NCBI RefSeq assembly: GCF_001270745.1
Contig: NZ_KQ434756.1
Coordinates: 1-64,000 of the forward strand
Direction: 5' to 3'
Length of the DNA: 64,000 nt
Origin: Jiangella muralis
GTDB taxonomy: Bacteria; Actinomycetota; Actinomycetes; Jiangellales; Jiangellaceae
Shown: piece after piece, positions 43,468-53,000 of the stretch
Position numbering within the stretch: the stretch's first letter is position 1
How the letters are laid out: each line of letters opens with the position of its first letter
Position numbers and translations under genes: made by a program
Notes under the pieces: model-generated
What the model was told of the DNA's origin: nothing
Database searches by the model: none
The model's input: only the letters and a program-made list of their open reading frames with translations

Positions 43468-43490
43468 GTCACGGCGTCAGCGGCCGTGAC
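43468..43490 (+). terminator. Hairpin between the two exporter pairs
   Basis: GTCACGGC and GCCGTGAC pair perfectly across a 7-nt loop, 8 bp beyond the first permease stop. It could terminate or attenuate transcription. Immediately after it GTGTCAG occurs twice (43497 and 43508), one helical turn apart, which could be a regulator site for the second pair. Confidence 0.5.
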
Positions 43491-43536
43491 AGACGCGTGT
43501 CAGGTCGGTGTCAGAGGAGGCGCCGACCGTGGAGGC

Positions 43537-44475
43537 ATGACAAAGGCGATTGAGGTTTCGGGCCTGCGCAAGGCCTTCGGGGACAAGATCGTGCTCGACG
43601 GCATCGACCTCGACGTCGAGGCCGGCACGGTCTTCTCCCTGCTCGGCCCCAACGGGGCGGGCAAGACGACGACGGTCAACGTCCTGACCACCCTCCTGCG
43701 CGCCGACGGCGGGACGGTCCGCGTCGCCGGACACGACGTCGCGGCCGAGCCCAAGCCGGTGCGGCGAGCGATCGGCGTCACCGGGCAGTTCGCCGCGGTC
43801 GACGAGCTGCTGACCGGCGAGGAGAACCTCCAGCTGATGGTGGATCTCAGCCCGGTCGACGCCAAGGACGGCAAGCGGATCGTCGCGGAGCTGCTGGAGC
43901 GCTTCGACCTGGTGGAGTCGGCGCAGCAGCCGGCCTCCACCTACTCCGGCGGCATGCGGCGCAAGCTCGACCTGGCGATGACGCTGGTCGGCAGCCCGCG
44001 GATCATCTTCCTCGACGAGCCGACGACGGGCCTGGACCCACGCAGCCGCCGGACGATGTGGTCGATCGTCCGCGACCTGGTGGCCGACGGCGTCACCATC
44101 TTCCTCACCACCCAGTACCTCGACGAGGCCGACAAGCTCGCCTACCGGGTCGCGGTGCTCGACCAGGGCCGCATCGTGGCCCAGGGCACCCCTGACGAGC
44201 TCAAGCGCCGGCTCCCCGGCACCCACGTCCAGCTCCGCTTCACCACGGCCGAGGAACTCGACGCCGCCGCACGGATCCTCCCGGACGCCACCCGCGACGA
44301 CGAGTCGCTGACCCTGCGGGTGCCCAGCGACGGCGGCACGGCCTCGCTGCGCGCGCTGCTGGACCGGCTCGACGAGTACTCGCTCAGCGCCGAGGAGTTC
44401 TCCGTCCACACCCCCGACCTCGACGACGTCTTCCTGGCCCTGACGGGCCACGGCACGGAGGTGCCCACGACATGA
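43537..44475 (+). CDS. DrrA-type ABC exporter ATP-binding protein (second copy)
   Basis: A 312-residue ATPase closely resembling the one at 41655: GPNGAGKT Walker A, GVTGQFAAVDELLTG, YSGGMRRKLDLA, IIFLDEPTTGLDPRSR and LTTQYLDEADKLAYR. The C-terminal regulatory tail is present but diverged, so the copies are old paralogues rather than a fresh duplication. GGAGG lies only 1 nt before the ATG and GAGGAGG further upstream, so the ribosome site is ambiguous. It overlaps its own permease by 4 bp. Direct repeats upstream suggest separate control from the first pair. Confidence 0.92.
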   Translation: MTKAIEVSGLRKAFGDKIVLDGIDLDVEAGTVFSLLGPNGAGKTTTVNVLTTLLRADGGTVRVAGHDVAAEPKPVRRAIGVTGQFAAVDELLTGEENLQLMVDLSPVDAKDGKRIVAELLERFDLVESAQQPASTYSGGMRRKLDLAMTLVGSPRIIFLDEPTTGLDPRSRRTMWSIVRDLVADGVTIFLTTQYLDEADKLAYRVAVLDQGRIVAQGTPDELKRRLPGTHVQLRFTTAEELDAAARILPDATRDDESLTLRVPSDGGTASLRALLDRLDEYSLSAEEFSVHTPDLDDVFLALTGHGTEVPTT

Positions 44476-45215
44476 CTGCCCACGCGATGGTGATGCTGCG
44501 CCGCGACTTCAAGCACCTCACCAGGAACCCGACCTCGGTGTTCAACGCCGTCCTGATGCCGATCGTGCTCATGCTGATGTTCGTGTACATGCTCGGCGAC
44601 GCGTTCAGCGTCGGCGTCGACTACGTCGACTACGCGACACCGGGCCTGATGCTGATGGCCGTCTGCTACGGGCTCGGCGGCACCGCGACGGCGGTGAACG
44701 CCGACATGACGAAGGGCGTCATCAACCGGTTCAAGGTCATGGACGTCTCCCGCGGCGCGGTGCTGACCGGCCACGTCGTCACCAGCGTGCTGACGAACCT
44801 GATCGCGATCGCCGCCCTCGTCGGGGTGGCCTTCCTGCTCGGCTTCGACGCGTCGGCGAGCGCGCTCGACTGGCTCGGCGTCGTCGGCATGATCGTGCTG
44901 CTGGCCACCGCGGCCGGCTGGTTCACCGTCGCGCTGGGGCTGGCGGCGAAGTCGCCGGAGACGGCGGGTATGGCCGCGGTGCCGCTGGTCATGCTGCCGT
45001 TCTTCAGCAGCGCGATCGTGCCGGCCGACAAGATGGGCCCGGGCCTGCGCGAGTTCGCGGAGTACCAGCCGTTCACGCCGATCATCGAGACGCTGCGCGG
45101 GCTGCTGGCCGGCGGGCCGTCGGCCGGCGACGTGATCCCGGCCATCGCCTGGTGCATCGGCATCGCCGTGGTCGGCTACGTGTGGGCCCGGTCGACGTTC
45201 AGCAAGCGAGCGTGA
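44472..45215 (+). CDS. ABC-2 exporter permease (DrrB-like, second copy)
   Basis: A 247-residue ABC-2 permease with six predicted helices. It carries the NPTSVFNAVLMPIVLMLMFVYM first segment, the DMTKGVINRFKVMDVSRGAV coupling loop, and YQPFTPIIETLRGLLAG near the end, equivalent to the DrrB signature. It is shorter than the first permease and poorly similar outside these motifs. Its last 17 bp overlap the convergent BTAD regulator gene. Confidence 0.88.
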   Translation: MTAHAMVMLRRDFKHLTRNPTSVFNAVLMPIVLMLMFVYMLGDAFSVGVDYVDYATPGLMLMAVCYGLGGTATAVNADMTKGVINRFKVMDVSRGAVLTGHVVTSVLTNLIAIAALVGVAFLLGFDASASALDWLGVVGMIVLLATAAGWFTVALGLAAKSPETAGMAAVPLVMLPFFSSAIVPADKMGPGLREFAEYQPFTPIIETLRGLLAGGPSAGDVIPAIAWCIGIAVVGYVWARSTFSKRA

Positions 45216-48200
45216 CCTCGGCCAGCTCCCGCCAGTCCGCCCGCATCCCCTCCTGAGCCGCCTCGGCGTACCGCGCGTCGCCGAGGCGGCTCCGCGCCTC
45301 GTTCTCGATCCGGACGACGTCCGGGTGCGGCCCGTTCGGCAGCCCGCGCGCGACGGCGCTCGCCGCCAGCAGCCGGGCTGCCTGGTCGTACTGCTCGCGG
45401 CGCACGGCCAGGTCCGCGACCCCGACCAGCACCCCCGCGACAACCAGCGCGTGCCCCGCCTCGGCCGCCGACGCGCAGGCCGCCGCGCGGTACTCGCGGG
45501 CGGCGTCGACATCGGCGGCGAGATAGCCCAGCAGGTTCTGGATCGGCGCGCGGATGTACGGCAGCTCCGCCTCCTCGCCCAGCACGGCCCGCAGCACGTC
45601 GATCTGCCGGTACGCGTCCTCGGCGTCGCCGCGCCAGCGGGCCAGCTCCGCCTTCGACAGGGCCAGCGCGGCCAGCGTGCCCGGCCAGGTCACGCCGTCG
45701 GCGCGGCGTTGCGCCTCGGCGATGGCGGCGGCGCTGGACTCCTCGTCGCCCAGCTGCCAGTACAGCTCGGCCTGGCGGGCCCGCATCCGGATGACGTCGT
45801 CGACGGCGCCCACTTCGGCGACTGCCGCGACGGCCTCGTCGTAGTACGCGCACGCGCGGGCCAACTCGCCGCGCGCGGCGATGAGATCGGCCAGCTCGGT
45901 GAGCGCGAAGGAGATCCCGAAGCGTTCGCCGATGGCGCGGAACTCGGCGAGCGCGGTCTCGAGGTACCCCTCGGCGTCGCGCCCGCCCTGGCCGCTCACG
46001 ACGCGCATCTTGCCCAACTGCAGCCGGGCCAGCGCCCGGGCCCAGGGATCGTCGTCGTCGAGCACCGGCTCGAACGCGGTCAGCGCCGCCTCCGGCCCCT
46101 GCAGCAGTCGTTCCGTCGCACCGACGAGGCCCATGGCCGGGTGGCCGCCCCGGACGTGCCGGCTCGCCTCGTAGGCCCGGTGGATCCACTCCGCGGCCTG
46201 GTGCTCGTCGCCCGGTCCGGTCGACAAGAACAGCACGATGATGGCGTACACCGTGGCCCGGATCGGGTCGGTCACCCCGCCGGGCAGCTCCGTCGCCGCG
46301 GTGATCAGTTCCAAGCCCTCGGTCTTGTGCCCGGCCAGCCACCAGTACCACCCGGCGCCGGCCGCGAGCCGCATGGCCGCCCGCGCGTCGCCGACCGCGA
46401 GCGCGTCGCGCATCGCCGCGCCGAGGTTGTCGTGCTCGGCCTCCAGGATGGCCAGCCACTCCACCTGGTCGGCGCGGCGCAGTCGCGGCTCGGCGGTCTC
46501 GGCCAGCTCGGTGAAGTGGTCGAGGTGCGCCCGGCGCGTGCGGCCGGTCTCGCCCGCCTCCGCGAGCCGCTGCTCGGCGTACTCCTTGATGGTGCCGAGC
46601 AGGCGGTAGCGCTCGCCCTCGGCGACCACCAGCGACTTCTCCGTCAGAGCGGTGAGCAGGTCGAGCACCTGCCCCGCCGCCACGTCGCCGTCCGCGCAGA
46701 CCCGCTCGGCCGCGTCGAGACCGGCGCCGCCGGCGAACACCGACAGCCGCCGCAGCACCGCCCGTTCGGGCTCGGTGAGCAGCTCCCAGCTCCAGTCGAC
46801 CATCGCGCGCAGGGTGCGGTGCCGCGGCAGCGCGGTCCGGCTGCCGCCGGTGAGCAGGCGGAACCGGTCGTCCAGCCGGTGCGCCAGCTGGTCGAGGGAC
46901 ATCGTGCGCAGCCGGGCCGCGGCCAGCTCGATCGCCAGCGGCATGCCGTCCAGCGCCCGGCAGACCCGGGCCAGCGTGGCCAGGGTGGGTGCGTCGGCGA
47001 CGAGGCCGGTGCGCACCGCCCGGGCCCGTTCCAGCAGCAGCCGGACGGCCGGCGACGCCTCGATCGCGCCGGCTTCGGCGCCGTCGGCCGGGACGACCAG
47101 CGGCGCGACCGGCCACAGCATCTCGCCGGTGATGCCCAGCGGCTCGCGGCTGGTCGCCAGGATCCGCACCCGCCGGCATTCACCGAGCACACGGTGTGCG
47201 AACGTCGCCGCGGACTCGATGACGTGCTCGCAGTTGTCCAGGACCAGCAGCATCGCCCGCTCGCGCAGCGCCGCGACGACCCGGTCGGCCGGCTCGGCGT
47301 CCGGTGCGTCGCCGAGCAGCGAGTCGCGCAGCCGGAGCGCGGCCAACGTCGCTTGAGCAACGTCCCCGTCGGGACCGATGGCGGCCAGCTCGACCAGCCA
47401 GACGCCGTCCGGCAGGTCGTCGAGCAGCAGGCGCCCGGTCTCGGTGGCCAGCCGGGTCTTCCCCGAGCCGCCCGGCCCGATCAGGGTGGTGAGCCGGTGC
47501 TCGGCGACGAGGGCGCGGACGGCGGCGATGTCGGCGTCCTTGCCGATGTAGCTGGTCAGCTCGGCCCGCAGATTGGTCTTCCGGTCGTCGTCGCGCCGGC
47601 CCACCTCACCGCGCAGCACCGCGACGTGCAGGGCGGACAGCTCCGGCGCGGGGTCGACGCCGAGCGCGTCGGCCAGGGCCTCGCGGGTGCGCTCGAACAC
47701 CAGCAGCGCCTCGGAGTTGCGCCCGGCCGCGACCAGCGCCCGCATCAGCGCGCCGGCCAGCCGCTCGCGCAGCGGATGCGCGGCGACGACGTCGGTCAGT
47801 TCGGGGACCAGGCCGGCGCCGTGGCCGAGGCCGATCTCGGCGTCGAACAACTCCTCCATGGCCGACAGCCGCAGCCCTTCGAGCCTGGTGGCGGCCGCGT
47901 CGAGCGCCGCGCTGTCGTGCAGGCCGACGTCCTGCAGGGCGGCGCCGCGCCACAGCCCGAGCGCCTCGCGCAGCAGCTGGACCCGCAGGACGTCCTCGGC
48001 GGCGCGGGCCCGCCCGACGAGGCGTTCGAACCGGACGGCGTCGACGGCGTCGGGGTCGGCCCGCAGGCGGTAGCCGTCCGGGTGCCCCTCGATGGCGCCG
48101 TCGGGCAGCACCTTGCGCAGCCGCGAGACCAGCCGGTGCAGGGCGTTCGTGGCGTCGGCGGGCGGGTCGGCGGCCCAGATCCAGTCCAGCAGCGTCGCCT

Positions 48201-48327
48201 TCGGGACCACGTGACCGGCCTCCAGCGCGAGCGCGATCAGCAGGCCGCGCAACCGGGCGCCCGCGACCTCGGCCACCCGGCCGTCGTCGGTACGGAGCTC
48301 GAACGAGCCGAGCGTGGCGACCTGCAC
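45199..48327 (-). CDS. BTAD/AfsR-type regulator with NB-ARC-like ATPase and TPR region
   Basis: A 1042-residue transcriptional activator. An OmpR-type winged helix (1-90) is followed by a bacterial transcriptional activation domain (about 95-240). An ATPase module (about 265-520) has Walker A GPGGSGKT (284-291), LLVLDNCEHV as Walker B and ATSREPLGI, and a long helical TPR-like C-terminus (about 560-1040) follows. This STAND-type layout links ligand or partner sensing to promoter activation, as in AfsR and BTAD-LuxR proteins. No good ribosome site precedes GTG 48327, which could reflect a leaderless mRNA. Because it abuts two exporters it may control them, but no biosynthetic genes are adjacent. 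Confidence 0.9.
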   Translation of the reverse strand: MQVATLGSFELRTDDGRVAEVAGARLRGLLIALALEAGHVVPKATLLDWIWAADPPADATNALHRLVSRLRKVLPDGAIEGHPDGYRLRADPDAVDAVRFERLVGRARAAEDVLRVQLLREALGLWRGAALQDVGLHDSAALDAAATRLEGLRLSAMEELFDAEIGLGHGAGLVPELTDVVAAHPLRERLAGALMRALVAAGRNSEALLVFERTREALADALGVDPAPELSALHVAVLRGEVGRRDDDRKTNLRAELTSYIGKDADIAAVRALVAEHRLTTLIGPGGSGKTRLATETGRLLLDDLPDGVWLVELAAIGPDGDVAQATLAALRLRDSLLGDAPDAEPADRVVAALRERAMLLVLDNCEHVIESAATFAHRVLGECRRVRILATSREPLGITGEMLWPVAPLVVPADGAEAGAIEASPAVRLLLERARAVRTGLVADAPTLATLARVCRALDGMPLAIELAAARLRTMSLDQLAHRLDDRFRLLTGGSRTALPRHRTLRAMVDWSWELLTEPERAVLRRLSVFAGGAGLDAAERVCADGDVAAGQVLDLLTALTEKSLVVAEGERYRLLGTIKEYAEQRLAEAGETGRTRRAHLDHFTELAETAEPRLRRADQVEWLAILEAEHDNLGAAMRDALAVGDARAAMRLAAGAGWYWWLAGHKTEGLELITAATELPGGVTDPIRATVYAIIVLFLSTGPGDEHQAAEWIHRAYEASRHVRGGHPAMGLVGATERLLQGPEAALTAFEPVLDDDDPWARALARLQLGKMRVVSGQGGRDAEGYLETALAEFRAIGERFGISFALTELADLIAARGELARACAYYDEAVAAVAEVGAVDDVIRMRARQAELYWQLGDEESSAAAIAEAQRRADGVTWPGTLAALALSKAELARWRGDAEDAYRQIDVLRAVLGEEAELPYIRAPIQNLLGYLAADVDAAREYRAAACASAAEAGHALVVAGVLVGVADLAVRREQYDQAARLLAASAVARGLPNGPHPDVVRIENEARSRLGDARYAEAAQEGMRADWRELAEVTLAC

Positions 48328-48421
48328 GCGCCGATTTTGCCACGCACGATCCGCGCGGCCGCCGGGACGGACGTCATGCAAGGGTAAAGGCCATGCCCGG
48401 ACCACGCCGAGGAGCCGCACC

Positions 48422-49171
48422 ATGGGCCTGACCGCGACGATCATCGCGACGACCCTCGCCGTCCTCGTGGGGGTGGCGACTCTCGTGGCGTGGGGTATCG
48501 CGGAGGTGTCCTGGCGCGAGCTGCGCAAGCCACCGCAACCCCACGATTCCGCGTCCCACTTCAGGATCCGGGCCGACGTGTGGCGCCGTTCTCCCAGCTC
48601 GGTGCAGTGGTGGCTGAGCGGTGGCCGCTACAGCGAGCCCCGCACGGTGGACGGCGTCGCGGTCGGCGAGGTGCTCGCCGTGCTCGACGGCACCTGGGAC
48701 AGCGATGGCGGCGACATCGAGGCACGGCTCCGGGTGGCCCTGCCCGACGGGCGGGAGGTCAGCGTCGACACACCGGTGCACCGCGAGCGCACGGTGCAGG
48801 CCGGGACGTTCCTGCCGGTCCGGCCCTCCTCCGGGCGGGGCGACGACTGGTCGCCCGCCGTCGAGCTCGACGAAACCGGCTTGCGGACGTTGTTGGCGCG
48901 GCACCGGAGCGAACTCGGCCTGCTGGATCCCGAGACGGCCCGCGACCTGCTGGACGCCCGGCCGGCCGAAGTCCCGCTGACCTCGATCCGTCCGACCGGA
49001 CGCGTTCGGCACGGGCACGTCGAGGTCGAGGTGACAGCCGACCGCGGGGAACCCGGACCCGCCCGCGGTTTCCTGCGACCGCAGGAGATCGCGACGATGC
49101 GCGCCACCGGCACGGCGCTCGTGTGCGAGACCCGGGAAGGGCGGCGGGCGCTGTGGCCCGCGTGGTACTGA
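48422..49171 (+). CDS. Membrane-anchored protein of unknown function
   Basis: A 249-residue protein with one N-terminal transmembrane helix (about 4-27, ATIIATTLAVLVGVATLVAWG) and a soluble domain of mainly beta character. It contains GGRYSEPRTVDGVAVGEVLAVLDGTWDSDGG and RVALPDGREVSVDTPVHRERT. I recognise no family. GGAG precedes the ATG. It abuts the next gene (1 bp), which has the same overall plan, so the two probably form an operon and possibly a complex. Confidence 0.72.
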   Translation: MGLTATIIATTLAVLVGVATLVAWGIAEVSWRELRKPPQPHDSASHFRIRADVWRRSPSSVQWWLSGGRYSEPRTVDGVAVGEVLAVLDGTWDSDGGDIEARLRVALPDGREVSVDTPVHRERTVQAGTFLPVRPSSGRGDDWSPAVELDETGLRTLLARHRSELGLLDPETARDLLDARPAEVPLTSIRPTGRVRHGHVEVEVTADRGEPGPARGFLRPQEIATMRATGTALVCETREGRRALWPAWY

Positions 49172-49172
49172 C

Positions 49173-49961
49173 ATGAGCCAGGCCCCACCCGACCAGTTCA
49201 TGCTGGACGTCCGCGCCCGGGCGGTGCGCCGCGTCCGGCTCCGGCGCCGGCTCGCCCTGGCCGCCGTCATACCCACGATCGCGGGCACCGCGTGGGGCAT
49301 GGCGCAGGCGCCGGACCAGCGGCTATGGATCCTGGTGACCGGCCTCGCCGTGCTGCTGGGCCTGGGTCTCGCCCGCATCGGCTGGGAGCCCGACCCGCCG
49401 CGACCACGCCCCGACACCGGTCTCGAGGGCGCGGTGGTGGTGGGGATCGAGCCCACGACCTGGGGCAAGGCAGACGGCGACGGCCGCACCCACTGGGTGC
49501 GGGTGATCGGCCGCCCGCTCGGGTCGGGCACCGAGCACCTCGTCCACGGTCCCTACACCTTCGACGCCGAGGTCGGCTGCACCATCCGGCCCGGGATGCT
49601 CTTCGGCTTCCGCCGGCATCCGACGATGCGGCACCTGGTGTGGATCGAGCCACGCCACAGCCCGGACACCCTCGGCGCGCTGCGGCGTGACGCCACCTCG
49701 CCGGAGGCGCGGCCCGAGCCGGCCGTCGTCGAGTCGGTCGGCGTCGCCGATACTCCGGACGGCGACTGGTGGCCGACGACGGTCACCGTCCGCGCCGAAC
49801 AGGACGGCCGCCTGCTGCGCGAGACGCTGCCCCGGCTACCCGAAGAGCTCGCCGCGTTCGAGGCCGGGCAGGTGGTGTCGATCCTGCGGACCCGCGCGCT
49901 CGGTGAGTGCGCCATCGTGCCCGTCACCATGCCGCCGCGATTCGACTTGCGGACCGGCTGA
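49173..49961 (+). CDS. Two-helix membrane protein of unknown function
   Basis: A 262-residue protein with an Arg-rich N-terminus, two close membrane helices (about 27-45 and 50-68), and a soluble C-terminal region rich in beta strands. That region includes TGLEGAVVVGIEPTTWGKADGDGR and GPYTFDAEVGCTIRPGMLFGFRRHP. Its layout echoes the preceding gene. I see no catalytic motif. The following 133 bp before the protease gene contain a GCGCCG/CGGCGC hairpin (50061-50076) close to the next start codon. Confidence 0.72.
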   Translation: MSQAPPDQFMLDVRARAVRRVRLRRRLALAAVIPTIAGTAWGMAQAPDQRLWILVTGLAVLLGLGLARIGWEPDPPRPRPDTGLEGAVVVGIEPTTWGKADGDGRTHWVRVIGRPLGSGTEHLVHGPYTFDAEVGCTIRPGMLFGFRRHPTMRHLVWIEPRHSPDTLGALRRDATSPEARPEPAVVESVGVADTPDGDWWPTTVTVRAEQDGRLLRETLPRLPEELAAFEAGQVVSILRTRALGECAIVPVTMPPRFDLRTG

Positions 49962-50094
49962 CGGCTCGCGACCACCGTGGCGGGTTTCTGCCATGACGTC
50001 CATAGGCCACGACCGAGCCCTCGTCCGCGGCGGCCGCGCGCCCCTAGGCTCCGAGAATCCGCGCCGCTTTCGGCGCCTCTGCCCGGGAGGTCCC

Positions 50095-53000
50095 ATGCGC
50101 CGGTCTCGTCCCCTGCTCGCCGTCTGCGCCGCCGTGCTGCTGGTCGCGGCCGCCGCACCGGGCGCCGCTGACCCGGCAGCGCCGGCCCCGCTCCCCCAGC
50201 CGGCGGCCGACGGCGTCACGGTCACCCTCGTGACCGGTCACCGGCTGCGGGTCGACACCATGGCCGACGGCCGGCACGCGGTCACCGCGCTGCCCGCGCC
50301 GGGCGCCGTCCGCGGCAACCTCAAGGTGGTCGAGCGGCCGGAGGGCCTCTACGCGATCCCGGCCGAGGCCGAGCCGTACCTCGCCGCCGGGTCGCTGGAC
50401 CGCGAGCTGTTCAACGTCACCGGGCTGATCGAGCAGGGCTACACCGGCGACGCGCTGCCGCTGATCGTGACGCACACCGGAGGCGCCGCCGCGCGGGTCG
50501 CCGCCCCGCCCGCGCCCGAGCACGCCGTCGTCACCGCCACCCTGGAGAGCGTGGGCGCGGTCGCCGTCTCCGCGCCGGCCGCCGAGCTGGCCGCGTTCTG
50601 GAGCGACGTCGCCACGGACCTGCCCGGCACCGAGGCCACCCGCCGGGCGGCGCCGTCGATCGAGAAGATCTGGCTGGACGCGAAGGTGCGGCCGACGCTG
50701 GCCGAGAGCGTGCCGCAGGTCGGCGCGCCCGCCGCCTGGGCGGCCGGGTACGACGGCACCGGCGTCACCGTCGCCGTGCTCGACACCGGCTACGACCCCG
50801 CCCACCCGGACCTCGCCGGTCAGGTCACTGGCGCGGCGGACTTCTCCGGCAGCACCGTCCAGGACGACAACGGCCACGGCACGCACGTCGCGGCCACCGT
50901 CGCGGGGACCGGCGCGGGGTCGGACGGCGCGCGCGTCGGCGTGGCGCCCGGCGCCGACCTGCTGATCGGCAAGGTCATCGGCGCCGACGGCAGTGGCCAG
51001 AACTCGTGGCTGATCGAGGGCATGGAGTGGGCCGTCGCGCAGGGCGCCGACGTCGTCAGCATGAGCCTGTCCAGCGAGGTCACCGACGGCACCGACCCGC
51101 TCAGCCAGGCGGTGAACGAGCTGACGGCGGCCAGCGGGACGCTGTTCGTGGCCGCGGCCGGCAACGAAGGGCCCGGCGAGACCAGCGTCCGGGCGCCGGG
51201 CGTGGCCGACGCGGCGCTGAGCGTCGGCGCCGTCGACAAGTCCGACGTGCTGGCCTCGTTCTCCAGCCGCGGCCCGCGGCTCGGCGACCACGCGATCAAG
51301 CCGGAGATCACCGCGCCGGGCGTGGGGATCGTCGCGGCGCGGGCGGCCGGTACGTCGCTCGGCGACCCCGTCGACGACCTCTACACCAGCCTGAACGGCA
51401 CCTCGATGGCGACGCCGCACGTGTCCGGCGCGGCCGCGCTGCTGCTGCAGCGGCACCCGGACTGGGCGGCGGACCAGCTGAAGGGGGCGCTCGTGCAGTC
51501 GGCGCAGGAGCTGGACGAGTACACGGTCTACGAGCAGGGCGCCGGCCGCCTCGACGCCGCGCGCGCCGTCACTCAGACCACGTTCGCCGACACCGCTGCC
51601 CTCAGTTTCGGCGGCTACGACTGGCCGCACGACGGCACCGACCCGGTGGTCACGCACGCCGTCACGTACACCAACGACGGCGCCGAGCCCGTGATCCTGG
51701 TCCTCGACGCGACGCTGACCGGCGCGACCGGCACGCCCGCGCCGTCCGGCATGCTGACGCTGAGCGCTCCGTCGCTGACGGTGCCGGCCGGCGGCAGCGC
51801 CAGCGTCGACGTCACCCTCGACCCGAACCTCGGCGACCCGGACGTCTACGGCGGCCGCGTCACCGCCCGCTCGGCCGACGGCGGCGTCGTCGCGCACACC
51901 GTCCTCGGCGTGACGAAGGACCCCGAGACGATCGAGGTGACCATCGAGGGCATCGACCACGAGGGCGCACCGGCCATCGGGGGCAGCTCGGCCGAGCTGT
52001 GGAACCTCGACACCGACTGGTCGGGCACCGGTTTCTTCGGCCGCAAGGGCGGCGGCAGCGGGCCGGCCGTGTTCCGGGTGCCGCCGGGCACGTACAGCCT
52101 GTTCGGCGTGTTGTTCACCCCGGACGAGTCCGGAGAGCAGGCGCGCGAGGTGGCGATCGTCGGCGACACCGAACTGGAGCTGACCGAGGACACCCACCTC
52201 GTGCTGGACGGGCGCACCGCCACGCGGGTCGCCGTCGACACCCCGCAGCCGACCGAGCACCAGGGCCTCACGCTCGGCTGGTATCGCAGCTCCGAGCAGC
52301 ACATGTTCAACCTCAAGTACATGCTCGACCAGTACATCGACGTCGCGTACGCCGCACCGACCGAGCCGGTGCAGCGGGGCACGTTCGAGTTCTCCAGCCT
52401 GTGGGAGCTGTTCGCGCCCGAGTTGACGCTGCGGGCCGGCGACCGCGAGCTGGCGCACGAGTACGCCGTCGGCTCGCCCCGGGTCGACGGCCGGCACCGC
52501 TACCCGGTGGTCGACGCCGGCACCGGCACGCCCGCCGAGCTGGCCGGGCGCGACCTCACCGGCGCGGCCGCGCTGGTCCGCCGCTCCGACGAGATCGACC
52601 TCGACGCGCAGGTGGCCGCGGTGACGGCGGCCGGGGCGGAGGCGGTCATCGTCCACCACGACCGGCCCGGCTGGCTGCTGCTGTCCGTCGCCGAGGGCAC
52701 GACGATCCCGGTGGTGACGATCTCGCAGGCCGACGGCGCGGCGCTGCTGGACGCGGCGCCGGTCGTCCAGTTCGACGGCGTCGCCGTCAGCCCGTACCTG
52801 TACGACCTCATGCAGTCCTGGCCGGGCGCCATCCCGTCCGACGTTTCGGAGCGGGTGCGCCGGAGCGACCTCGCCGAGCTGGACAGCACGTACGTCGCGA
52901 CCGGCCCGGAGCACCTGGGCAACGACGCGCGGCACGCGTTCCGTCCGTACGACAACTTCTCCATCCGCGCCCCGCGCGAGGTGCCGCTGCCGTCGCACCG

